Part shown: in pieces, positions 1-12,400 of the stretch
How the letters are laid out: every line of letters begins with the position of its first letter
Numbering within the stretch: position 1 is the stretch's first letter
Source: Galbula dea
Lineage: Eukaryota; Chordata; Aves; Piciformes; Galbulidae
Direction: 5' to 3'
Length of the DNA: 64,000 nt
Assembly (NCBI GenBank): GCA_013399015.1
Contig: VWZX01004911.1
Span: 1,552,340 to 1,616,339, forward strand
Position numbers and translations under genes: made by a program
The notes under the pieces: model-generated
Seen by the model: the letters and a program-made list of their open reading frames with translations, nothing else
Databases searched by the model: none
Told to the model about the DNA's origin: nothing

Positions 1-295
1 AAAGCAGTGCAGGTGCTGAGGGTTTGGTGTTTGTCAGAGGAAGATAACAGTGGATGTTTTGTTGTGCTCTTTGTCGCTTTTCCTTTGCTCTCTAAAGAAA
101 CCAACGGTTTCAGAACACTAGTCAATTCTCCAGGGAGAAGTTACCCAGCACGTGACTAATACACAGATACAAAGCTTGTAGCAAACTAAAGGAAGTCCCC
201 AAAGTCCATGGCTTGTAGTCCTCTTTAGCTGGTTGGGTTTTCTCCTTCCTTCTTGCCCAGCAGTTGCCAACTTCTCCATGGCCTTTGTGTTTCAG

Positions 296-1500
296 GCGCA
301 GGATCCGGCTTTGCTGCGATGAGCTCAACCTCCTGGTTCCCTTCTGCACTGCTGACACTGACAAGGCAACCACTCTGCAGTGGACAACTGCATTTCTGAA
401 GTACATCAAGGATCGGTTTGGTGACTCTCTGAAGCAGGTGTGCCATCCACTCTCATTTTTCTTCTTGATGAGAATGTGACATGCTTTAAAGCTGTCCTGA
501 CGTGCCTAAAAGTAGATTGTCAGAGTTGGAAGGAACCTCAAAGATCATCCAGTTCCAACCCCCCTGCCTGGCAGGGACACCAGCCACTAGATCAGGTTGC
601 CCAGGGCCCCATCAAGCCTTGTCTTAAAAGCTTCCAGGGATGAGGCCTCCACAACCTCTCTGGGCAACCTGTTCCACTGCCTAACCACCCTCATAGTGAA
701 GAACTTCTTCCTAATAGCCAACCTAAATCTACCTTGCTTCTGCTTGATGCTGTTTGTGAAGGACCCTCAGTATCTTTGAACCTTCCTAATGGTTAGTGAT
801 GGTTTGCCTAGCTGCTGTGGTTCAGGAGTGTGCAGTCACAGGCTGGCCTCAGTCAGGCTTTGCAAGTCAAGGTTTCTTTCTTTACTAATGATTTTTTAGT
901 TAGCCCAGTTCCTGAGCATGATCCCATCAGGACAACAAAGGACAGCTGAGGTCCTCCTCAGTCATTCCTCCTCCACTTCATTGTCTCTTATTTCTCACCT
1001 GCTTCACAGAGTTGTCTTCTAGTTGGTTTTCATGAGTTAGTAGTCAAGTGCTGGGATTCACAGGTACATGCCCACAGCATCTCCAAGTGGGTGGCAGCAG
1101 TAAATGGTTATGTGCCCTCTAAGCAGCTCCCAGGCTACCACACCAGTAGCTGTAGCCTCAGAGTAATTCTGCCTCTGCTGAGTATCTTCAGAGAGGAGAT
1201 GAAATGTGGAGAGGAAAAGCTGCTAGCCCTAGATACTCTGTGGCCCCTCAGCACTTGCCACTAAAGGTTGTCTTATTTTTTTCCAGACCACTAATGAAAC
1301 AACTAGATGCAGCTCAAGTAAACACCTACATAAAACATCACTGTTATTTATATCTTGTATTTTGATTCTTTTTTTTTTAGGACTTTGAGACTGTGTTCTG
1401 TGCTAAAAGAGGCAAGGCACAAAAATTAGCAAGCTCAGACTCGTTTGTAACACAGCCAGTACAGGAAAACACACGTGGCTTTGGAAACCAAGTAGTCTGA
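296..1500 (+). CDS. TCFL5: TCFL5, C-terminal two coding exons (gene continues upstream of the window)
   Basis: Two coding exons of a basic helix-loop-helix transcription factor that binds E-box-type DNA in the nucleus. The family is best known from testis. Coding exons are 296-437 and 1381-1500. The first follows a TTTCAG acceptor and ends at CAG|GTGTGC in phase 0. The second follows a T-rich tract ending in TTAG, and its frame runs 39 codons to TGA at 1498-1500. The first exon encodes the end of the bHLH (RRRIR, CCDELNLLVPFC, then a helix-2-like KATTLQWTTAFLKYIK), which matches human TCFL5 closely. The last exon begins DFETVFCAKRG, like the human FESVFCGK segment, but its tail is diverged. 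The intron (438-1380) holds a CR1 fragment. The gene converges on COL9A3, as in human. The start and most of the protein lie outside the window. Confidence 0.92.
521..735 (-). mobile_element. CR1 LINE 3'-end fragment in the last TCFL5 intron
   Basis: The stretch reads as the reverse strand of a CR1 3' end: the block starting GAGTTGGAAGG, then the 'catccagttccaacc' type segment, then 'tgggcaacctgttcc' and 'gaagaacttcttcctaat'. The same block recurs almost identically at 38765-38990. It is 5'-truncated, as CR1 copies usually are, and lacks the terminal 8-bp repeat. Confidence 0.85.
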
Positions 1501-2337
1501 ACTGAATGTCTTGAATTGCATGGCAACTCTGGTGGCTAACAGTGGCCCAAACTGGATTTTATTTTCTCCATTTACCTGCTGAATCTGAATTGCAGAACAT
1601 AACTTGTCCAAATGTATAACTAGAGCTTTACAGAAAACAGTCTTTATTCACAACAAAAATGGGAGCACTAGAACTCAGTGCTCTCTTCAAGGGGCTTTGG
1701 GACTAGAAGCTACAAGAAAATGTCATGACAGCTAAGTGTTTTTCCCCTTTAGTTATAGAAAAACTTGTTCTTTTTCTGTCTGTTGTTCTGCTTTAGGCCT
1801 TTTCCTTTTTGAAAGGTGATGCAGTGGTTAGGAAGAGTTGTGGAACATCAGTCTCTCTGTTGTTTTAGTGACATGTAGTAGACAGAAGTTAAACTTGGCA
1901 TCATAAAATGCCCCTTTTTTCCCCCCATTCAAAATGTAGAGGTTGTATCTGTTTAATTCAATGCATAGTTTCTAAACTTTGGCTAGGATGGAATTTACAT
2001 TTACCATCCATGTTTTTATACCCTTGGCCCATCAGTAACACAGTGTTTTTGGGGGCTTTTTACTGCAGAAGTATTTTTAATGTCTATCCCCACCTGTCCA
2101 ACAGGTTCTTGTGTTGTTCCTTCAGTCCAGTTGTCAGCAGTAGATTGAAATGCACAAACTCTTTTCCTATTTCAAGGTAAATATGACTCTGTTGTTCCTA
2201 GGCAGTGTGGGAGCTGGGAGGGGAGGGGTTAGTCATTTTTTTCTTAAGTAGATGATGCTAGGAACTTTTTTAAGGACACAAAGATCTCCCCAGACAAATC
2301 CTGGTTTAAATCACTGATGTGGACAATTTTGCAGCAC

Positions 2338-2343
2338 TTTATT
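2338..2343 (-). terminator. Candidate distal poly(A) signal of COL9A3 (AATAAA)
   Basis: The + strand reads tttatt, i.e. AATAAA on the gene strand, followed by GTGCTGC. Use of this site would give a COL9A3 3' UTR of about 0.9 kb. Another AATAAA on this strand lies at 2466-2471. Which one is used cannot be told from sequence. Confidence 0.35.
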
Positions 2344-3210
2344 GCCAAGCAATCCCAGTTAAACCAGTTGTGGAAAGTGGTGCTAAGCTGATGTGGATAA
2401 TGACACCTGCAACAGCACAAAGAAAAGGTTTTCATTAAAAAAAAAAAAACCAAAAAAAATCTCCTTTTATTTTTACAACAGTTCATACAGGTGGTTTGGG
2501 CTGGACTTCAGAAGAGCATCCTTCCTTAGCTGGGGCTTTCACTCCCAATTGCTGTGCAAATAGCTTAAGTAGAGGTGGTAAAAATGCTGTTCCTTAATTT
2601 CCTCCTCACAGGGCCACAGACACAAACTTCCCCCCTGTAAATTCAAATATACACATGACAGCTCCTGCAGGCTCTGGCTGTAGGAGGGTTGCTAGTTACT
2701 AGTCATGGCAAATAATCTGAGGTGCAATCTGACAGCAAGGACAGAAGCTATAGTCTGTACTTAGGCCAGATATCTTAAAGTACAGGATATTTCAGTTCCT
2801 GATTTCCACTGCTGGAAGCAGCAGTTAGGTGCCCAAATTCCTGACCACCACCTCTCTTAGTGCCCAGAGCTGCACAGGTGAAGTCAGTGGGAGTAGGACT
2901 CAGGAATTCAATGGACAAAGCTCAAACATTTACACAGCCAAGTTGTGACTTTTAGTACAGAGTCAAAAGGAACAATGCTTCCTCCTGCAGGTTTCTTGAA
3001 CAAAGAGAAGAAGGAAATGTGAGGTTGTTTAGCAGTAACAATTCTGGAAAATAACTGGGGTGGGGAGGGGAGGAGAAAAATGACTCCTAAAGCATCTTTT
3101 AATGACAGGTTTCATCTGTTGCTTGCTTTTTCCTAGACCTGTGTCAAAGTCTAGAAGGAAGCTCTGTCCATTTAGCACTAGGAGGGTTCTGTTTCCTTAC
3201 AAGGCACTGG

Positions 3211-3216
3211 TTTATT
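3211..3216 (-). terminator. Candidate proximal poly(A) signal of COL9A3 (AATAAA)
   Basis: AATAAA on the gene strand, only about 42 nt beyond the COL9A3 stop codon at 3258-3260. Its use would give an unusually short 3' UTR, so it may be bypassed. Confidence 0.35.
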
Positions 3217-3257
3217 TAAATATTCAGTCACTTCTCCACTTGTTGCACTCTTTGGTT

Positions 3258-3433
3258 TTATGACTTTTTGGAAGTTGCTGCTCCAACTGCTCCCATGCAG
3301 GCTGATGTGTCACAGATTCCTGGAGTTCCCTGAGCCCCAATAGCACCAGGAGTGCCAGGATCCCCTGGAAGACCAGGTTCACCCTGAGCACCATCACGAC
3401 CATTTTTAGTAATCCCAGGTACACCAGGTGGTC
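3258..3433 (-). other. COL9A3: COL9A3 exon 32: end of COL1 and NC1 domain
   Basis: Acceptor TTCAG|GA with a Gly codon split from exon 31. It encodes the last Gly-X-Y run, including a known-type imperfection (GITKN before GRDG), then GICDTSACMG with the two NC1 cysteines (658, 663) used for interchain bonding in the family. It ends SKKS and TAA at 3258-3260. The tail after the second Cys is several residues shorter than human. Confidence 0.93.
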
Positions 3434-6400
3434 CTGAACAAGAGAAGGGGAAAAAGATGACAGGAATTATTCCCTTCCCTGATTTTTAACAGATGACTGT
3501 GTGTGTATATGTATATATGTTGTTCTTAGAGTTCTTAAGATACTTGGAGCCTCTGTACATCAGCCTGTTGGGTACAAGGGATTGAATAAATTTAGTCTGA
3601 AGTTGGACTATGTGCCTTTGATTCTTTTAGAGCACCTTTAGCTTTACTGCAGTTCCCTCCCTGCTGCAGAAGGCAGATGTTTACTGTCATGTTCTTCTCA
3701 CCCCCCCTGTCTCTGTTGACTTTCACTGCCCAGGGTAGGACTGGATTCTAGCTCAGTACTGCCTCAGCATGTGACTCCATGAATAAAACAAGTCATTTAT
3801 AACCAGAAGCATTTTGACATCATCCCTGAATAGTTTGCTCAGGGCATGTCCTGGATGTGTGAGCTCACAGCTTGCTTGTTGTGACAACAAAGAGTGCTCA
3901 CAACTCTCCCTCCTTCCTGGCCACCAGCTTGCTCCTAAGGGGGAAGCTGTGGCCTTCAGCTGCTACAGTTCATTGCACCTCCTCAAGTCTAGTTGTTAAT
4001 TAAGATTGGGAGTGAGGGAAGGAGAGGAGAGAGAATGCTGATACAGAACATCTCCCTGACATTACAGCTCAGGAGCTTCCTGATACCCCTCTGTAATTCC
4101 AAGACATTGCTCAGCATGAAAAACTGTTTAGTGGCAAACCCAATTTCTGCTTTAGGTGGACTCAAGCTATTATTGTTTCTTTCTTGCCTTCAGATGCCAA
4201 CAATAATTCACAAAACACCAATTTCTGTAACAGCAAGCTACTGAAGCTTTCAAAACTACTGTCCTCTCTGATATTTCTCCCTGAGGGAACAGCTAGATCA
4301 GGGGTCTACAAACCTGCAGTCCTCTCTTCATTACAATAGAGATGGTGCCTGTTTCTTTTTAGTCACTTAACTGAGAACTTGCATCTACTGTTGGGCTCCT
4401 GACAGATCAGGAGGAGGAGAAATGCCCTCAAGATCTAATCTGGGAAACAGCTGCTTTGGGTTTTTTGGAAAAGAAAACATTTATGGATTGATGCAGTTAG
4501 TTCATGGAATAATCTGTGACAACTGGGTAGAAATGATCTGGGTTTGTGACATTACCTAGCTGCTGAGCTTGCTTTTAGTGCCTGCAGCTTATTCATGGCA
4601 CAGATGTAAACACAAATAGAAAAGCTGCCTTAATAGGTGAGCAAAATAAAGACTGTTCTTCCAGCTTTCTAATAGATAGTCATTAATTGGCATGAATTAA
4701 TCTTTTGGTAAAGGATTCATGACTTCAGGAGCTGGGATTACAGCCAGGTACAGAGCAGTAACACCACACCCTTGAAATCATGACACTAGGAAGTTTGATT
4801 TGTTTCTGGTGAAATGCCATGTTGTCCCTGACTTGGTCTGGTTTAATTCAGAACCATGAACTGAACTGTGGAAGCCTGGAGCTGACAGCCCAGGCTCTAG
4901 CTTTCCCTGGGGCATTCTTTAAACAGAGCATCAGAGAGACAAGTGTCCCTCAGGCTACAGGCAGCAGGCAGGAGCCTTTGGCCTCAGTCTGGCACCAGAG
5001 ACTCAGAGGTCTTGCACATCTAACTAAACCCTAAGGGTTGATCAAATCAGTGGCACAGCCTTACCTTGAAGTCCTTGGTCACCATCAGGCCCATCAATAC
5101 CTTGACCAACAGGTCCTTTGTCTCCCTTTTCACCTGTGTCACCTTTAAGCATAAAAGGACAATTTCAACAATGAGTTGACTACTTCACTGGTTCCAGGCA
5201 TAGGAAAGGGAAAGACCAAGAGAAGCTTAAAGTCCTCAGAGGACATTGCTAGGATCTTTGCTTATTCTGCATCCCTAAAGATATAAACCTGCCCTCTAGA
5301 ACTCCCACCTGCTGCCCAAGGCCTGATCTTTTCTCCTCCACTGCTGAAATCAGTACCAGTTGGCAGTTTACTTCAATGGGCATAAAGAGAAGTAAGGCTG
5401 ACTTGAGTCTTTCTTACCTCTGGGACCAGGATCACCAAGCTCTCCTGTTGGCCCTCTATATCCAGGGGGCCCACGAGGACCAGGGTGCCCAACACTTCCC
5501 ACAGCTCCAGGAGGACCTGGAGGACCAGCTGGGCCAGGCCGACCAGTCACTCCAGGAGACAAGGGCTTCCTCAGATTAGCAGCTAACAGTGCAATTTGCT
5601 CTGAAAAGAACAAGCAGAAACTGCATGGCCAACACTTTTCACTGCCTGCCACCAAGCAGGAACTTCAGTTGAGTGAGCAGCTGAAAGCAGAGCATCCTGC
5701 CTTGGGCAGGTCTTGCTCCCTGCCACTCCCACACACTTGGCTGCTGGCAGGAGGAGACGTTGGATCTCTTCTCTCAGCTCAGATTTGGCTTTTGTTTCAG
5801 GTTTTTAAGTCGTTGATGTTTCCTGAACCACTTGAAAAGGTGTCAAATACTCTGGAAATTATGCCTAACTAATGAAACCCAAGTTTTCTGAAGCAAGCTT
5901 TCAGTTTCCTTCATCCCAACTGGAGAGCTTCACCCCTCAGTGCAGAACAGTAACCTCAAGGGAAGAACACCACCCCTTGGGAGCTGAAGTTCAGAATGCC
6001 CCAGGTTAGGGCAGATACTGAGCAGCATGTGTGTGTGCTACCTGTGCCAGAGCTGCTTTCAGCAGCCTTTCTGGGTTACCATCAGGAATCACTGCAAAAA
6101 TAGTCATTTTAGACAAATGACAACAAGGTGACTGACCTCCTGAATAATTCCTTACATTAAAGGCCAAGACAGAAACATAACAGATCTCAGGAGCCATCTC
6201 CCCTTCAAGATCTACTCATCTTCAGCTAACTATGGTAATTAAAGTCAGTTTTCTCTCATTAACACTCACCATTTATCATCTCCCCACAGAGTTCTCTTAT
6301 ATGTTGCTCACTGGCCTCTTTGCCCTGCAATGAACAGGAGAATCTTTCCTTACACAAACCACATTGGTGCTAATCAGCCCTGACAGAAGCTTCAGGAATG

Positions 6401-9400
6401 AAACTCATTTCCAGCAGCTCAGAAGTATCCTGCAGGAAGAGGAGTGAGGTTTTTCCCCTCTACAAAAACCTGACAGCTTCCATTCAGAAGCTCTAATAGC
6501 AGAGATAAAGTTTAATATTAGGCCAGATATTTAATCTAGGGCTTATTTGGCCTTTCCTGACTACTGAAACATGAATTCTGGACCAAGGCAGAGGTCTGAA
6601 CATTTGAAGCAGTGAATAGGAGTTGTGGTGTTAGATGAGCAACTTCCAACTCACTGCCTGTTCCCATGGCCACAGATAAGCTGTGGGTGCACCCCTGGGG
6701 GAGAAGGTTCATTCTCCAGGGGGTGCACACAGATAAGCTGTGGGTGCACCCCTAGGGGAGAAGGTTCATTCTCCAAGGGCTGCATTCTGGGGGACCTTAA
6801 TTCTGCAAACTCTTTTATCTTGTTGCACTGGTGACCTCTTGGCTGAAGACTGTTGCCTTGCATGCACAGATACCTCCTCTTGCCTGCTCAAATGCAGGAC
6901 CTAATCTTCTGAACATGCATCCAAAATCCACCATGCATTTTTATTCACTTCAGAGGCTCCTTGGCTGTGCCCCAGAAGCAGATAATACTCACAGGAGGCC
7001 CAGGTTTTCCAGTGATACCAGGAACACCTTGCTCCCCTTGATGGCCCATGGGGCCTGGATGTCCTGGGATCCCTGGGGCTCCAGTTGTCCCATTAGGTCC
7101 TTGGACACCTTTTGGACCAAGTTCTCCTCTTTTGCCTGGCTAGAGTGAAGATGACAACAACAACAACAAAGAATCACTTAAAATGGAAGGCAAAGTCCAT
7201 TCTTTTCTCACAGGGAATAGTTCATAGAGTCACAGAATCATTAAGGCTGGAAAAGGCCTCCAAGATCAGCAACACTAAGCCATGTCAGAAAGTGCCACAT
7301 CTCCATGGTTTTTGAACCCCTCCAGGGATGGTGACTCCACCACTGCCCTGGGCAGCCTGGGCCAATGCCTAACAACTCTTTCAGTGAAGAAATATTTCCT
7401 AATACCCAACCTGAACCTCCCCTGGTGCAACCAGAGGCCCCAGGTTAAACCTTTTCTCAGGCTGAGGTTAAAGCCTTCAGGTTTCCCTAACTGAGCATGT
7501 ACATTTCTTACATCACATGAGTGGTTTTACATATCCAGGTGATGATAAGAGGAGTCCTCACTGCAGCCAAATCATCAAACACATCTGAATGTTTTGAATG
7601 CCCCAAGAAATTGTCATTGCCATAGGTTTTACAGTAGCACCATGAAGAAAACATGCTTCTAGGAAATGATGCTAGAATAGCATCAGAAGATGCACTAAGC
7701 ATGTTCACTCCCAAACCTTTGCAGGCTCATGTCCTGAGATGTCTGACACATACCTCTCCTTTTTGGCCAGGAGGACCAAAGGGACCCTGTTAGAAAGAGA
7801 GGGGAGAGACAAAGAATGCTCCATTCAGAAAATGCACATCTGAAGTCACATCTCCCAAGCTCCAGGAGCCATGATATGCACATGGCACCCAGTGGGTTTC
7901 TTCTAGCCAAGGGGGCAGGGATGACACCAGGACACTGGAGACCAGATTCAGCCCTGGTGCAAAAAGGAGAGGGCTCTGAAGCCCAGACTTGTGCTGAACA
8001 GAGGTCCAGGGGCTGGCTACTCCTTGAGATGGAGCAGACCTCCCCTGGACAGAGCAATGGCAGCTCCTCTGAGGAGCAAAATGACAGATGAGTGCTGATA
8101 CACCACAGTTCTGCCAAGGTCATGCTTGCTGCCTGGTGCTTCCTGAAGACAAGAGGAGAGCTGATGCACCCTGTGACTGTGGTGGCAGAAAGGCTTGGGT
8201 TGCCTTCTCCTTCTTGCAGCCAGCAGGTTTAAAGCCCTTGGATGGTTAATTCTGACTGACCATTATTAGTTCTTGACACATGGTTTCTCTAGACCCTTCT
8301 GTTATTTGGGGAGTCAAATCTACTGAACTGAAGGCCACCTACCAGTTCTCCTTTGTCACCTGGGAGGCCATCTGCTCCAGCAATGCCCTGAAAGTCAGAC
8401 ACCAGAATTAACACTGCACCTACTGATTAACAAGGATGACTGACAAGAAGGCTTGCTTTGGATACCCTCAGCTCCTAAAGGAGATGAGGGCACTTAGCAG
8501 CTTGTACAGCTGCTCCAGCAAGAGGAAGTTCTCTCCTCCCAAAGCTGAACTCTGCCATAGCTGTTCCCATGCTGACAGTGGCCCTCATGGTGCAAGGCAG
8601 CTTCAGCAGGCAGTGGAACTGCATCCTCAGGGCTTCCAAAGTAGAAAGTCATCTGCAGAACAGCTTCCTCCCAGCCATAAACAGAAGTCAGGACCATCCC
8701 TCTTCCACTCTGCCTGGGGAACCTAACCTAAGAGTGGCTGAAGCTCTGGTGCCATGAGTTTTACTAGCAGCAATTTCCTGATCACCTCCATTAAGCCACC
8801 AGCAGCAGCTGGGAGCACACAGCTCCCTGCAATCTTTCACCACCACCAACCTCCTGGGCAGAACCTTCTGCACCAGAGCTGGTTTACTGCACAGCAGTTA
8901 GAGCAGACAATGGCCATGGTTATGGTGACTCCATGGCTTTAGAGAGGAAGGCAAATGGAGATGAGATTCCTCTTTCCCTTAACAACAAAACCAGAGGCCA
9001 CACTGATGCTGGTAAACAAAACCAAGCAATGCTTGCTGGAGAAGCTGTGAAGCCAGGAGGAATCCTCTTCATCAGCAGCATGAAGCTGACTGAAAAGCTG
9101 CACTTCACACTTAACTCAGGAGGAGCTGGTAAGTGTCACAGCTCATGGTTACAAACCACACAGCAAGAGTCTTGCATTTCTCCCCCAGCATTTTCATGTG
9201 TCTCCACCAGAAGCCACCACAGCTCTTTCATCAACACATCCAGACAGGACCAAAGGAGGTTTTGTTAGTGCCTGCTCCTGGATATTTTCATTTGAGGGAG
9301 GACAGGCAGTTTGTGCTGTCAAAAGAAGGGTTTAAATGCCTTAGCTGACTACAGTAAGAGAGTTCTCCCTTACCTGGTTACCTTTGGGACCAGAAACACC

Positions 9401-12400
9401 AGTAGGACCCTGAGGATAAGTAAGAGAAAGAAGGCAAATGAGCTCCAACTGTTATGTCCTGTGAATTCCTGGTGTGGTCAGATGTTCACTCAGCAAGGGG
9501 CTGGGAATTAGTCTCCCAGCTGCCAAGTAGGAGGATCCAAACCTCTTTCATCCCAAGAAATAAGAAGAGATTTTAAGCATCCTTGTTAGCTTTGAAGCAC
9601 TCTCTGCAGTCACTGGTTTGTGCTGTAGGACAGTTTCTCAGGCCTCTTACCATGCCAGCAACTGTGCAGAGCAGCTGCAAGACCTCCTAGCTCAGGACCT
9701 GGTGATCTTCTGCCCACCAAGTCCTCATCCAGCCAGACCAGAGAGATTTTCTTGATGTGGCTCAGTGCTGCACTGCTCCCAGCCTGCCTGGCACAGGTTA
9801 CCCACCCTGGCCTTTTCCACACCATCCTCCTCAACTTCCTAAATCCAACTCAAATGAATACTGTGCTTTGAACCTCAATCTTCAGAAGCAGTTTCACAAA
9901 GGACAACCTCTGCCATCCATCCCAGGGGTGGGAACTCTTGGTTGGCTTCTGCCTCTCTGCTTTTCCTGCTCATCATCTCCCTCCCATGACTGAAACAGCA
10001 ATTTTACCAATACAGAAATTAAAGGACAAGGTCTAGGAGGAGACTGGGGAGTGATTGAGCTTTGCTTTTCCCACCTGAAGATGTGAGAAGATTGAGTTTC
10101 CTCATGATATAGAATGGCCAGGGACAGTTTGGGCCTGTGAGGTCAAAAGTTCTCAGCCTGTTCCTTTACCTGGGGATTTGGAGTTAGCTGCTCCTGAACT
10201 TTGAGCTTCACTGAGCAACACAGCCACAGGAACAAAACACAGTTAGATGTTGAATTGATTAGCACTCTATGAATAATTCAGGCTACTTAAACCCCCAATC
10301 CTTCCAACTTTAGCTACCTGGCAATGGCAGAGAGGACATGAGCCATTTTTTTTCCCCCCTCATAGCTGTACCTGGAGATGGCTCAGCAGAACAGAGCCTT
10401 AGAGGAGGACAGCCACATCCCAGGGGCATGTCACTTTGCTCAAGTCAAGCACTGAGTAAATTAAAGGAGGGAGGTTTCTATTAAAGAACAAAGAACTCTC
10501 AGCAAAAACAGACAACTGGAAGCTGGAAATGCAAGAATGGCTCCAGTTAATTTTTAACTCCCTTTTCTGTTTGCTGATGGCAAGAGCAATCTATTCTTTT
10601 CTGAACATTATCATCTAGATTTATATCCCTGGGTTCACAGAGTCCCAAGGCTCCCTGGAAGTTGATGGCAATAAAACAACAGCTTAGTCACCAAAGACTG
10701 TCTCCTGGGAGAAGATTCCCTTCAAGAAGAACTTAGCCCAAAAGATTCTGATTCAAAACTGCCACTTACAGCACCAGCCTCTCCCAGCAGAAGAAACAAG
10801 GGACAGGACTTTAGGACCAGCAGCTCCACATCCACCAGCCACCCTGTTTGTGTCAATGTTCTCAGTGTAACACAGCCACCACTTTTAGTCAAGCATCTAG
10901 TGATGGAGCTAAGAGAGTCCTTGCCCCAGGTGGCTCCCAGCATCCAGAAGCCTCAGGAATTTGATCACAATAAAAATCCTTAGGAGAAATATTTGCCTGT
11001 TGCTACCTCAGTCAGCAAGAAGAGTTCAATCCTTCCCCTCCCCAGCCCCCCAAGGTGGTTTCTGCATCATCTCCAAGCTCTTTGAGATCTTATAGGCACA
11101 TGCACTAAACCTCCTCTATTTTTCATGCCAGCAAACCCACTCACTGACCTACTGAGCTTTATATTCCTGGCCACAGCCAGTCCAGGGACTGATAAAAAAA
11201 AGCAGATCAGGACCTGCTAGCTGAGGCTTGTAGTTAAATAACTGATTTCAGGAGGTGTGGTGTGCTAGCTGCAGCAGGGATGGTGCCATTGTATTGCTCC
11301 TGCATTTGCAGCTCTCTTTGGACACATCAGGGTGAGCAGGGAGGGTTGGGCAGGAAAGCAAACCTAGGACAGTATCTACAATGCTCTTTGTCCCCCCACC
11401 AGCAGATGTCATCACCTCCAGCAGCACAGGCTGTTTCTTTAAGCTAGGCAGACACAGTCTGAGGTTTTAGGTTCCTCCCAACCCAAACCTTGTGGCCTGT
11501 AATAAGCATGGAAGTCTGCAGTGGTGATTGCTGGCCCAAGCCCTGGCTCCTGCCTGTGTGGAGCAGGACTGTGAGCACATGGAGCTGGCACCACCAGCAG
11601 TGGGTCTGGCTGGGCAGGTGGAAAAGGTTAGGTTGGACAAGAGCTCTTAAGATCAGCAAGTCCAACTCTTGACCTAACTCCACCATGGCCCTCAGCACCA
11701 CATCTCCAGGGCTTTTCAACCCCTGCAGGGATGGTGACTCCACCACTGCCCTGGGCAGCCTGGGCCAATGCCTAACCCCTCTTTCAGTGATGAAATTTTT
11801 CCTAATGTCCAATCTGAACTTCCCCTGGTGCAACTTGAGGCCATTTCTTCTCAACCTGTCACTAGTGACCTAGGAGAAGAACCCTACCCCCACCATGCTC
11901 CAGCCTCCTCTCAGGGAGTCACAGGGAGTGAGAAGGTCTCCCCTGAGCCTCTTCTTCTCCAGGCTTCTCCTTGGGGAAAGCTGTTACTGAGCTGGGGTGT
12001 TAAGAAACAATCAATAATGATACCTTAGAGTAACTACACTTAATTTCAGAGCCAGAAATAAAATGTAGTTTGATTTTTTTCTCCTTTTGCTTTAAGGAGA
12101 AGTTTCCCTCCCCCTGCTCAAGCAGCACCTCTCTGCATACCAAGCAGCTCTGTGCAGGGGCCTCTTCCCCTCTGAACATACATTTTTCACCACAGAGAAG
12201 CCCTGAGTGCAGTCAGAACCCCACAGCTCCACAATAACTCTCCTGTTTCACACCTCCAGGCTCACAGGCCTTCCAAGAGGCTTCTTTTTCCAAGCCTGCC
12301 TGCAGCAGGCACAGAAGGGGCATTGTGAAACCCCCCTCCCTGGTGCTGCTGGAATTGCTTACGCAGAAACTTCACCTTGAAGCTGGGAGTCAAGGCAGCT

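Larger units (their letters stand above)
1501..3257. other. Convergent 3' UTR / intergenic space between TCFL5 and COL9A3
   Basis: No coding exon is seen. TCFL5 (+) stops at 1500 and COL9A3 (-) stops at 3258, so both 3' UTRs must enter this 1.76 kb or pass through it. No AATAAA is seen on the + strand before about 3587, so the TCFL5 UTR may use a variant signal or run into COL9A3. There is a run of 12 A followed by CC and 8 A near 2437-2459. Confidence 0.6.
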
